5,584 nucleotides of DNA, taken from Bacillota bacterium. Its GTDB lineage: Bacteria > Bacillota_A > Clostridia > Lachnospirales > Lachnospiraceae. The position numbers were made by a program, and so were the translations under genes. Each line of letters starts with the position of its first letter. Positions within the stretch are counted from its first letter, which is position 1. This document shows, one piece after another, positions 1 to 5,550 of this stretch. The DNA is taken from assembly GCA_023443925.1 (NCBI GenBank), contig JAEZSL010000357.1, positions 1 through 5,584 of the forward strand, in the 5' to 3' direction. Below the pieces are notes generated by a model. That model was given only the letters and a program-made list of their open reading frames with translations. It was not told where the DNA came from and did not search any database.

Positions 1-256
1 CCAGAATGTTGATGCAGAAATCTTCATAATTAAACTGCATAACGGATGATGTTACGGAAATACCACGCTGTTTCTCAATCTCCATCCAGTCAGAAACCGC
101 ATGACGGTCTGTTTTTTTGCCCTTTACAGAACCGGCCAGATTGATGGCACCTCCGTATAATAACAGTTTTTCTGTCAGTGTTGTCTTACCGGCATCCGGA
201 TGGGATATAATCGCAAATGTCCGTCTTTTATTAATTTCCTTAGAATAATCAGCCAA
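1..256 (-). CDS. prfC: Peptide chain release factor 3, N-terminal part (runs off window)
   Basis: This is the first 85 codons of a translational GTPase; the remainder lies beyond base 1. RF3 is a cytoplasmic factor that uses GTP to remove RF1 or RF2 from the ribosome after peptide release. The P-loop is clear at residues 16-27 ([12 protein letters not shown]), and the switch I region follows at about 64-71 (RGISVTSS), both in the RF3-type form. The stretch around residues 42-56 ([16 protein letters not shown]) is also typical of RF3 rather than EF-G. The start is a TTG codon at 256-254, chosen because GGAGG at 268-264 lies 7 nt upstream and the RF3 N-terminus ([15 protein letters not shown]) begins there. 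A promoter lies about 100 nt upstream, so it is probably transcribed on its own. Family assignment is very secure; nothing can be said about the missing C-terminal part. Confidence 0.95.
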   Translation of the reverse strand, partial: MADYSKEINKRRTFAIISHPDAGKTTLTEKLLLYGGAINLAGSVKGKKTDRHAVSDWMEIEKQRGISVTSSVMQFNYEDFCINIL

Positions 257-350
257 AATAAATCCTCCAACCATATATAAAATTTGCTGCTTAAAACAAT
301 AATCTATTTAAATAAATCCTACATATTAATATTTTTTTCAAAACTACTTC

Positions 351-380
351 ATCATATAATAATTTTCCGGCTATTGTCAA
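351..380 (-). promoter_or_regulatory. Predicted sigma-A promoter for prfC
   Basis: On the minus strand a perfect TTGACA (-35, at 380-375) is followed after 18 nt by TATGAT (-10, at 356-351). Transcription would start near 344, giving a 5' leader of roughly 85-90 nt before the TTG codon. The leader is A+T-rich and I see no riboswitch in it. Promoter function is inferred from the consensus match and the position. Confidence 0.7.
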
Positions 381-570
381 GGCATTTTTTAATTCGAACC
401 GGTAAAAGTATACCAAAAGCTCAGCGGATTTTTTGATATTATCATACTCACAAAAAAGCCTGTCTTGACAGCACCTGTTGCTGCGATGCTGATTGACCCA
501 TTAATAAAATGTTCCGGAATGTTTCATTTACATCCTGACAAGAAATCCTTTCTAGCTTAAATTAACAAAT
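381..570. other. Intergenic DNA between prfC promoter and the DUF2200 terminator
   Basis: I see no gene here on either strand. There is a plus-strand TTGACA at 474-479 without a matching -10 box. On the minus strand a weak CTGT/ACAG hairpin runs into a T-run near 462-478; it is too short to call a terminator. The stretch separates the end of the DUF2200 unit from the prfC promoter. Confidence 0.5.
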
Positions 571-600
571 CTCAAAGAAAAAGCTGCCTAAAGGCAGCTT
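571..600 (-). terminator. Intrinsic terminator of the DUF2200 gene
   Basis: Bases 581-588 and 593-600 form a perfect 8-bp stem (AAGCTGCC / GGCAGCTT) closed by a 4-nt loop. On the minus strand the stem is followed by TTTTTCTTT, while on the plus strand there is no T-run. It therefore ends transcription arriving from the gene whose stop codon is at 667-665. Confidence 0.85.
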
Positions 601-664
601 AAGGACTGTGTGCAAACTAAAATCTTTCTTTCCGCGATATAATAACAGAATATCTATGCAAAGC

Positions 665-1015
665 TCAATGACGTAGAATTTTATCCATTTTTTTACCTTT
701 AGCCAATTCATCTACTAATTTATCCAAATAACGAATTTCCCGCATAATCGGATCTTCGATCTCCTCAACCCGTACGCCGCAGATAACACCTTTAATCAAT
801 ATTCTTGATGGATTTAGTTCGGGTGCTTTTGTAAAAAAGGTTTCAAAATCTATATCATTTTTTAATCGAAGCTCTAATTCATCCTGGCTGTACCCGGTCA
901 GCCAGCATATGATTTCATCTACCTCTTGCTTTGTGCGGTTTTTACGCTCTGCCTTAGCAATATAATAAGGATATACACTTGAGACACTAGTTGTAAATAT
1001 ACGATGTTTTTCCAT
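665..1015 (-). CDS. DUF2200 family protein
   Basis: A 116-residue protein that I recognise as a full-length member of the DUF2200 family (small, conserved, cytoplasmic bacterial proteins of unknown function). Family hallmarks seen here are the N-terminal [20 protein letters not shown], the central [17 protein letters not shown], the segment [16 protein letters not shown], and the C-terminal [20 protein letters not shown] followed by [18 protein letters not shown]. There is no signal peptide or membrane segment, and the protein is rich in charged helices. The start ATG at 1015 is preceded by TAGAGG with 5-nt spacing; that ribosome binding site is itself the end of the dispersed repeat at 1017-1123. 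A clean terminator follows 65 nt after the stop. The gene appears monocistronic with a leader of about 190 nt. Function is not known, so I do not infer one; the family call is secure. Confidence 0.9.
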   Translation of the reverse strand: MEKHRIFTTSVSSVYPYYIAKAERKNRTKQEVDEIICWLTGYSQDELELRLKNDIDFETFFTKAPELNPSRILIKGVICGVRVEEIEDPIMREIRYLDKLVDELAKGKKMDKILRH

Positions 1016-1016
1016 A

Positions 1017-1123
1017 TTAACCTCTATTCTTGCACACGCTCTTTGTGCATATCAAGTTTGTTGTGCGCAAGCACAAACTTGCGGTTGAAAAATTTATTTT
1101 TCAACCTAAACTCCCATCTGTGC
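1017..1123 (-). repeat. Dispersed structured repeat, copy 1 (5'-UTR of DUF2200 gene)
   Basis: This 107-bp segment recurs at 5443-5548 in the same orientation with one substitution (T1031 versus A5457) and one 1-nt indel in the run near 1108-1111. As minus-strand RNA it can fold into three hairpins in series. The first is a near-perfect palindrome at 1083-1106 with 11-nt arms (GGTTGAAAAAT). The second is an 11-bp stem with a 3-nt bulge and 4-nt loop at 1053-1081. The third is a 6-bp stem at 1031-1036/1044-1049. The segment ends with TAGAGG, which serves as the ribosome binding site for the ATG at 1015. Neither strand encodes a convincing protein. The role is unknown; a mobile or amplified regulatory leader is the simplest reading. 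Confidence 0.85.
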
Positions 1124-1186
1124 GCCTAAGCGCACGTATAAATCAAGATGTTGAATAACTGTATTTCGTTTTCAACCTAAACCTCC
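1120..1186 (-). repeat. Diverged upstream unit of the same hairpin leader
   Basis: Read on the minus strand, this stretch begins GGAGGTTTAGGTTGAAAA and repeats the design of the adjoining copy 1, which begins GGGAGTTTAGGTTGAAAA. The 13-mer TTTAGGTTGAAAA is shared at 1180-1168 and 1109-1097, 71 bp apart. As in copy 1, a GTTGAA/TTCAAC hairpin (1151-1156/1171-1176) is followed by CTTGAT and then by a G+C-rich hairpin. Here the last hairpin is GTGCGC/GCGCAC at 1120-1135 with a 4-nt loop. The rest of the sequence differs from copy 1, so this is an old or relaxed tandem unit. Confidence 0.55.
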
Positions 1187-1360
1187 GTATCGGTGACTGT
1201 GGGTAAACTCCTGTCTCTATTATATCTAATCTTAACTTAAAAGTATAGGCTGTAACTATATCTCAGGATATTTATCCCTAATTATTTGCGGCCTATTTTA
1301 TCTGCCATCTGAAGAAGCCCGATGAATTGACTTTGAATTGTGATTCTAAAAAGACCCAAA
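1187..1360 (-). promoter_or_regulatory. Promoter region of the DUF2200 gene (-10 box only)
   Basis: A consensus TATAAT lies on the minus strand at 1224-1219, which would start the leader near 1211. No good -35 hexamer is found at 16-18 nt upstream; the best are TATACT-like sequences around 1242-1247. The remaining bases up to the thrS terminator at 1361 contain no open frame with a ribosome binding site and no clear RNA structure. The promoter call rests on the -10 match and its position ahead of the hairpin leader. Confidence 0.4.
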
Positions 1361-1393
1361 GAAATTAAAAACCGGCTCTCTTATATGAGCCGG
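1361..1393 (-). terminator. Intrinsic terminator of thrS
   Basis: CCGGCTC and GAGCCGG (1372-1378 and 1387-1393) form a 7-bp G+C-rich stem around an 8-nt loop. On the minus strand it is followed by TTTTTAATTTC. It lies 74 nt after the thrS stop codon and shows that thrS is not co-transcribed with the DUF2200 gene. Confidence 0.9.
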
Positions 1394-1466
1394 CATTTTA
1401 ATTTGCTTAGCTTTAAATTTATAATTTGCTGTAGCATTAAATTATTGCATTTACTTTATTTTAATC

Positions 1467-3431
1467 TTATTTTTGTTCAGATTGTTCCACTTCAATTTTT
1501 CTAATCTCTTTTGTTCTAATTTCTTTACAGATATCATTAACAAATGTATCCAATGGTTTCTGGCCTTCATCTCCCAGATAACGGCTTCTTACGGATACCA
1601 GACCTTCCTCTTCTTCCTTCTGTCCCACTACCAGCAGATAAGGAACACGGTCAAGTCTGGCCTCACGAATCTTATATCCTATCTTTTCCGCACGTTCATC
1701 CGCGCTGCAGCGAATACCGTTGTCTTTTAACTCACTCTCTATTTTCTTGGCATAAGCATGATACTTTTCGGAAATAGGAAGTACTCTAACCTCTTCCGGA
1801 CATAACCAGGTCGGGAATTGGCCGGAATATTTTTCAATCAACCAGGCCAGAGTTCTTTCATAGCAGCCTAAACTGGTTCTGTGGATAATATAAGGACGAA
1901 CCTTATCTCCATTCTGATCGATATAATACATATCAAACTGTTCTGCTATAATGGCATCCCACTGGATGGTAATCATTGTATCTTCTTTACCGTATACATT
2001 CTTAGCCTGGATATCTACCTTAGGACCATAGAAAGCTGCTTCTCCTTCGGCTTCTGTAAAGGGAATCTCCAATTCCGTAAGCACTTTACGGATTCTGCCC
2101 TGGGTTTCTTCCCAGATTTCTTCTGTTCCGATGTATTTTTCTTTGTTGGTAGGATCCCATTTTGATAAACGGTATGTTACATCCCCATCCAGACCTAATG
2201 TCTTAAGACAGTACCTTGCAAGATCCAGACAGCCTTTAAATTCTTCATCCATCTGGTCCGGTCTTACAATCAGATGGCCTTCGGATATAGTAAACTGGCG
2301 GACACGGGTCAAGCCGTGCATTTCACCGGAATCCTCATTTCTGAAAAGTGTTGAAGTCTCGCCGTAACGGATCGGCAGGTCGCGGTAAGATCTCTGGCTG
2401 GATTTATAAACATAGTACTGGAACGGACATGTCATAGGACGAAGGGCATATACTTCTTTGTCCTTCTCTTCATCACCCAGTACAAACATACCTTCTTTAT
2501 AATGATCCCAGTGGCCTGAAATTTTATATAGATCACTCTTTGCCATAAAAGGAGTTTTTGTTCTTACATAGCCTCTCTTTTCCTCTTCATCTTCAATCCA
2601 TCTTTGAAGAGTTTGTAGGATATTTACACCGTTTGGCATGATCAGGGGGAGTCCCTGGCCGATAACATCAACCGTTGTAAACAGTTCCATTTCACGGCCT
2701 AATTTATTATGGTCACGCTTCTTAATATCCTCAAGATGTGCCAGGTATTCGTCCAGGTCTGCGTTTTTCGTAAATGCGGTTCCATATACCCTGGTTAACA
2801 TCTTATTTTTTTCACTGCCTCTCCAGTATGCACCGGAGGAGGAAATTAACTTAATTGCTTTAATCCCTTTGGTGCTCATTAAATGGGGACCGGCACAAAG
2901 ATCCACGAATTCTCCCTGTCTGTAGAAGGAGATAACGGAATCCTCGGGAAGGTCACGGATCAGTTCAACTTTGTAAGGCTCTCCTTTTTCCTCCATCAGT
3001 TTAATGGCTTCTTCTCTTGGCAGGGTAAAACGTTCCAGTACAGCGCCTTCTTTGATGATTTTCTTCATTTCTTTTTCAAGTTCATCCAGTGCTGCCCGGT
3101 CAAAGGATTCCACATCAAAATCATAATAAAAACCGGTGTCAATAGAAGGTCCGATCGCCAGTTTGGTATCGGGATATAAGCGTTTTACCGCTTCTGCCAG
3201 TACATGAGAGGCTGTGTGTCTGTATGCTGCCTTACCCGCATCATCATTGAAAGTTAATATATTTAATTCGCAGTCTTCTAAAACAACGGTGCGTAAATCC
3301 ACCACCTTACCGTTTATCTCACCGGCACATGCCATTCTGGCAAGTCCTTCGCTGATATCTTTTGCAATATCGATAACGGACATAGCGTTATCATATTGTT
3401 TCACAGATCCGTCTTTTAATGTAATCTTCAT
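1467..3431 (-). CDS. thrS: Threonine--tRNA ligase
   Basis: A class II aminoacyl-tRNA synthetase that attaches threonine to tRNA-Thr in the cytoplasm; 654 residues, full length. Order of parts: TGS domain (about 1-62); editing domain with HTASH at 72-76 and DLCAGPH at 177-183, so the expected H72, H76, D177, C179 and H183 are present; catalytic core (about 240-540); anticodon-binding domain (about 545-642), including KIGYKIREARLDRVPY. Expected zinc ligands are C335, H386 and H517; motif 2 arginine is R364 (FRNE), and Y468 and K471 sit in FYGPK. The core is unusual: CPFQYY replaces the common CPGH, ISEGH replaces QDDAH, and TIQWDA replaces TIQLDF. The start has AAAGGAGA 8 nt upstream. A T-box leader controls it and a terminator closes a single-gene unit. 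Function is secure despite the divergent core. Confidence 0.98.
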   Translation of the reverse strand: MKITLKDGSVKQYDNAMSVIDIAKDISEGLARMACAGEINGKVVDLRTVVLEDCELNILTFNDDAGKAAYRHTASHVLAEAVKRLYPDTKLAIGPSIDTGFYYDFDVESFDRAALDELEKEMKKIIKEGAVLERFTLPREEAIKLMEEKGEPYKVELIRDLPEDSVISFYRQGEFVDLCAGPHLMSTKGIKAIKLISSSGAYWRGSEKNKMLTRVYGTAFTKNADLDEYLAHLEDIKKRDHNKLGREMELFTTVDVIGQGLPLIMPNGVNILQTLQRWIEDEEEKRGYVRTKTPFMAKSDLYKISGHWDHYKEGMFVLGDEEKDKEVYALRPMTCPFQYYVYKSSQRSYRDLPIRYGETSTLFRNEDSGEMHGLTRVRQFTISEGHLIVRPDQMDEEFKGCLDLARYCLKTLGLDGDVTYRLSKWDPTNKEKYIGTEEIWEETQGRIRKVLTELEIPFTEAEGEAAFYGPKVDIQAKNVYGKEDTMITIQWDAIIAEQFDMYYIDQNGDKVRPYIIHRTSLGCYERTLAWLIEKYSGQFPTWLCPEEVRVLPISEKYHAYAKKIESELKDNGIRCSADERAEKIGYKIREARLDRVPYLLVVGQKEEEEGLVSVRSRYLGDEGQKPLDTFVNDICKEIRTKEIRKIEVEQSEQK

Positions 3432-3640
3432 TGAAATCTCTCCTTTGAAATATTGTTGGGTTACTATATGAAAAATGATAGATTGTATCGTCAGGCAGTT
3501 CCCAGGTACTTGATTCTTATAACTGCAGCAGGTTAATTACATTTCGGTATCAGAATTATTCCTTACCGCCGCAGTGAAATCCTACTCGGCAGGCTTTCTA
3601 TACATAAACCGCTTACCCTTATAAACCCCTACTATTGCAT
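3432..3640 (-). promoter_or_regulatory. Distal thrS leader between T-box terminator and start codon
   Basis: About 200 nt separate the T-box terminator from the thrS ATG, longer than needed for a ribosome binding site. The segment holds the AAAGGAGA site (3446-3439). It also has a possible 6-bp hairpin GCAGTT/AACTGC (3495-3500/3521-3526) with a 20-nt loop, and a weak CTGCCG/CGGCGG pairing just upstream near 3567-3593. No open frame with a ribosome binding site and no convincing internal promoter is seen. Whether it has its own regulatory role cannot be told from the sequence. Confidence 0.45.
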
Positions 3641-3694
3641 AAAAAAAGCCCGTCACTTTCTAGTTGCCTGATGTGCAATTTCGAAAGGGACGAG
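3641..3694 (-). terminator. Regulated intrinsic terminator of the T-box leader
   Basis: On the minus strand CTCGTCCCTTTC (3694-3683) pairs with GAAAGTGACGGG (3660-3649), giving 12 positions with one G-U wobble and one mismatch, followed by C and seven T residues (3647-3641). Its 5' arm is the same CTCGTCCCTT that closes the antiterminator, so the two folds exclude each other. Confidence 0.92.
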
Positions 3695-3920
3695 TTACTA
3701 ATCTCGCGGTTCCACCCTTGTTGGAATCAAACAGATCAATTAATTCAATCGGTCAAATTCCCGCTTCATTGGATTATAACGTAATCAACGGACCGGATTG
3801 GGGTCACTCGGAGGTAGTCTTCGGAAGCCTTTCAATGAGATATTTCCAGCATATCATATCTCTCTCTGTAATGTAAGAAATCCTACTTGTCTCGTCAGCG
3901 TATTGACATATTCTTTGATA
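3641..3920 (-). promoter_or_regulatory. T-box riboswitch (tRNA-Thr sensing) controlling thrS
   Basis: The minus-strand leader carries the conserved T-box sequence AGGGTGGAACCGCG at 3718-3705. Stem I begins near 3900 with GACGAGACAAGTAGGA, including the AGTA of the specifier-loop motif. An apical hairpin GAGATAT/ATATCTC (about 3861-3837) follows. The 3' side of stem I contains adjacent ACT (3818-3816) and ACC (3815-3813) triplets, both threonine codons; I favour ACC as the specifier but cannot decide without folding. The antiterminator pairs AAGGG with CCCTT and GCGAG with CTCGT around a UGGAACC bulge, whose UGGA would pair with a tRNA ending UCCA-type. It competes with the terminator at 3641-3694. 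Uncharged tRNA-Thr should stabilise the antiterminator and switch thrS on. Class and target are secure. Confidence 0.95.
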
Positions 3921-3926
3921 TTTTTC

Positions 3927-3954
3927 ATTATAACATTGTTAAAATCTTTGTCAA
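3927..3954 (-). promoter_or_regulatory. Promoter of the thrS T-box transcript
   Basis: On the minus strand TTGACA (3954-3949) and TATAAT (3932-3927) are perfect consensus hexamers separated by 16 nt. A TG one base before the -10 makes it an extended -10 promoter. Transcription would begin near 3920, just ahead of the T-box stem I. Confidence 0.9.
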
Positions 3955-3958
3955 GAGG

Positions 3959-4009
3959 GATTTTCTCTCAAGGATTCTGGCTACAGATTTTCTCTCAAGG
4001 ATTCTGGCT
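3959..4009. repeat. 24-bp direct repeat abutting the thrS promoter
   Basis: Bases 3959-3982 and 3986-4009 are identical over 24 bp and separated by ACA, giving a 27-bp period. Within each copy the sequence reads GATTTTCTCTCAAGG then ATTCTGGCT. The nearer copy ends 4 bp upstream of the -35 box of the thrS promoter. It may be a replication-slippage product or a paired protein-binding site; the sequence alone does not distinguish these. Confidence 0.85.
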
Positions 4010-4051
4010 CTCATATAATGTAGTAATTATTTTTTTATTAAAACAAAAAAT

Positions 4052-4098
4052 ATAATAATAATCATAAGCCTTAGAAGCCTTATGAGCTTTATTATTAT
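4052..4098. repeat. A+T-rich imperfect palindrome
   Basis: CATAAG (4063-4068) pairs with CTTATG (4079-4084) around a 10-nt loop. After an asymmetric internal loop, ATAATAAT-type bases on the left (within 4052-4062) pair with ATTATTAT (4091-4098). On the minus strand it is followed by a T-rich stretch, so it could act as a weak terminator for leftward transcription before the thrS promoter. Confidence 0.4.
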
Positions 4099-4683
4099 AT
4101 GACATAATCTTATTTACATTGACAGTTTTAACTACTGGCATCCTGACTGATAACTGGTTATACCCTTTAAATTATATCTGGGTAAATCAAAGTTTCGATT
4201 TCGTACGGGTCTGCAGGTACGTTCTTCACATAGTTACAACGGTTTTTGAATTAACCAGACTTTTATCTAAATTACTCCTGTTGTTTTGGACTTGTTCTGA
4301 AATTCAGGGCAGTTCTTACCATCCAAATAATAATTAATCTGAAGTTACAAATAATTCCCGTAAAAAAGTTTCAATTACTTCAAATTAATTGTTAACCTTA
4401 TAAACAGCAATATTAAATTCATAATGAATTTGATCTTAAAACAGTTTATACCGCATAATAATTCTTCTAAGGATAATTTAAGTTAATATTGATTCTTATG
4501 GCGCCTTATACGCCCGTTTTTAGGGGATTTTAATTAGTCTCACCACCATTTATACTGTTTCTTAACAGGATACGTTATGAAGCTAGTCTTTTCCTAAATC
4601 GCAATGATTTAATAGGTGTAATGGTTATGATAAGTAATACTATCCCAAAATCTGGTATTATTCTATCTGATAATGACATATGT

Positions 4684-4799
4684 AAAAAAGGAGTTAGATA
4701 TGAATATAATAGGAACAGAAAACAGAATTTGAATTTATGTCGGGTGCTGAAGGATTCCAATACAAAAATCCGATGGCTGCTAATGCGGAGTTGAAATAG
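4684..4799 (+). pseudogene. Possible remnant of a small plus-strand gene
   Basis: AAAAAAGGAG at 4684-4693 followed after 6 nt by ATG at 4700 is the best ribosome binding site and start combination in this region. The frame closes after ten residues (MNIIGTENRI, stop at 4730). In the frame one base later, open from 4713 to a TAG at 4797, the translation is protein-like: EQKTEFEFMSGAEGFQYKNP and then MAANAELK. One base removed near 4703-4712 would join the start to this frame as MNIMEQKT and so on. I do not recognise the peptide. It may be a frameshifted small gene, the left-over end of a larger one, or chance. Confidence 0.2.
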
Positions 4800-4926
4800 G
4801 GTTTTAAGAGAGCTCTTATTTTATATTTATAGAGATAAAAGAACGTAATAATAGGAGAACATTATACCTGCGTTAAAATAGAAATGAAAAGATAAGATCT
4901 TCAAATATGATAATTTCGTTAGTCTC

Positions 4927-4952
4927 AAAAAAGTATGTAGCGATGCACTTTT
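4927..4952 (-). terminator. Weak candidate terminator after the 151-aa gene
   Basis: AAAAGTG (4952-4946) can pair with TACTTTT (4935-4929) around a 10-nt loop, and the minus strand continues with further T residues. The stem is A+T-rich with one G-U pair. It lies about 34 nt after the stop codon of the 151-aa gene, the right place for a terminator, but the structure is not strong. Confidence 0.3.
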
Positions 4953-4985
4953 GCTTTATAAATTAATAAAAACCTGAAGTGGAGC

Positions 4986-5441
4986 TTAATCTTCTTTTAT
5001 TATCTCAAGCATTTCCTTAACAAGTGCCTTACTCTCTGACTTACCAAAGTAACCTATCTTATACGGATTGCCGTCAATGATAATAAGTGGCGAATTATCA
5101 TTAATTGTCACCGAATGTCTGCTGGTTTTAATACTAATCAGATAATCCATCCGGTGCATTAAGGTGTTTTTGGTCAACGTTCGTAAGGATGCATGATAAT
5201 GATATTTCCTAAATAGTTTTAGAATTGCCTCATATTCCCCTGAGCCGCTGCCGTATTCGTAACTATCTGACTTAAAGCCGGGATCGCTAAAATCAACGGT
5301 ACCCTGCAGACTAATTATGTGCATGGTGGTACCGTTTTCTATTTCTGCTATCTTGCCCAGGTTTAGAGGTCTCATATATATGGCTGTACCAGTAAGCGTA
5401 ATCAGAATGGCTATGATTCCTATAACTTTTTTCTTACCCAT
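4986..5441 (-). CDS. Unrecognised 151-aa protein with N-terminal membrane segment
   Basis: I do not recognise this protein. Residues 3-5 are lysines and are followed by one hydrophobic helix at about 6-23 (VIGIIAILITLTGTAIYM), so the protein is either anchored with its body outside the membrane or secreted. There is no lipobox cysteine; the only membrane segment is this one. The remaining 125 residues look soluble, with a GSGSGEYEAILKLF stretch near 65-78, a basic middle part, a predicted beta-rich segment (HSVTINDNSPLIIIDGNPYK) near 109-128, and a C-terminal helix (SESKALVKEMLEIIKED). The ATG is preceded by TAGAGG with 5-nt spacing, which belongs to the dispersed repeat at 5443-5548. No neighbour gives a functional hint: thrS is over 1 kb away. 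Base composition resembles the other genes. It is probably real, given its start, length and membrane topology. Confidence 0.8.
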   Translation of the reverse strand: MGKKKVIGIIAILITLTGTAIYMRPLNLGKIAEIENGTTMHIISLQGTVDFSDPGFKSDSYEYGSGSGEYEAILKLFRKYHYHASLRTLTKNTLMHRMDYLISIKTSRHSVTINDNSPLIIIDGNPYKIGYFGKSESKALVKEMLEIIKED

Positions 5442-5442
5442 T

Positions 5443-5548
5443 TTAACCTCTATTCTAGCACACGCTCTTTGTGCATATCAAGTTTGTTGTGCGCAAGCAC
5501 AAACTTGCGGTTGAAAAATTTATTTTTCAACCTAACTCCCATCTGTGC
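5443..5548 (-). repeat. Dispersed structured repeat, copy 2 (5'-UTR of 151-aa gene)
   Basis: This 106-bp segment matches 1017-1123 except for A5457 and a single missing A in the run near 5534-5536. It lies against the start codon at 5441 exactly as copy 1 lies against the one at 1015, with the same spacing and ribosome binding site (TAGAGG at 5452-5447). The three hairpins are kept: palindrome 5509-5532, bulged stem 5479-5507, and a third stem at 5458-5475. The substitution removes the outer base pair of the third stem. The missing base also opens a 30-codon frame across the repeat (5542-5450), whose stop overlaps the ribosome binding site; no ribosome binding site precedes its ATG, so translation is doubtful. 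Confidence 0.85.
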
Positions 5549-5550
5549 AC

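Larger units (their letters stand above)
4099..4985. other. Gene-free A+T-rich region, possibly decayed coding DNA
   Basis: No frame here combines a plausible start, a ribosome binding site and adequate length. Short protein-like fragments occur on the minus strand: a 16-residue stretch FEVIETFLRELFVTSD at 4384-4337 ending in a stop, and one beginning NYVKNVPADPYEIETLIYPD at 4235-4170 ending in a stop, in different frames. A plus-strand remnant is described separately at 4684-4799. A small 7-bp palindrome lies at 4415-4431, and a 5-6 bp palindrome (TAAGAGAGCTCTTA) near 4804-4817. Fragments of this length can occur by chance in A+T-rich DNA, so gene decay is only a suggestion. Confidence 0.4.

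Noticed and set aside
1017..1186. CRISPR array or insertion-sequence end
   Set aside because: Only two diverged tandem units with no spacers of regular length, and no transposase or terminal inverted repeats with target duplications in view.
2010..2040. Possible natural borrelidin-resistance residue in ThrRS (Trp after TIQ)
   Set aside because: Counting from conserved landmarks places W491 at the E. coli Leu485 position, not Leu489; the Leu489 equivalent is I495, so the resistance idea is not supported.
1473..3471. Plus-strand open frames of 77-98 codons across the thrS region
   Set aside because: They are antisense to the secure thrS gene, lack ribosome binding sites and resemble no family; they are shadows of its codon pattern.
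3577..3588. Second T-box stem I suggested by AGTAGGATTTC, also found near 3876-3886
   Set aside because: An 11-mer match is expected by chance in a window this size, and no second T-box sequence or terminator follows.
3664..4055. Plus-strand open frames of 70 and 85 codons
   Set aside because: They run antisense through the T-box leader, the thrS promoter and the 24-bp direct repeat, whose functions explain the sequence.
4119..4337. 72-codon plus-strand frame starting at TTG
   Set aside because: No ribosome binding site, no recognisable domain, and the opposite strand shows equally protein-like fragments. The TTGACA at its start has no matching -10 box.
4575..4760. 61-codon minus-strand hydrophobic frame
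   Set aside because: It starts at a TTG without a ribosome binding site and is antisense to the better-supported start at 4700; hydrophobicity is common in A+T-rich shadow frames.
5317..5514. 65-codon plus-strand frame
   Set aside because: Antisense to the 151-aa gene and running through the structured repeat; no ribosome binding site.
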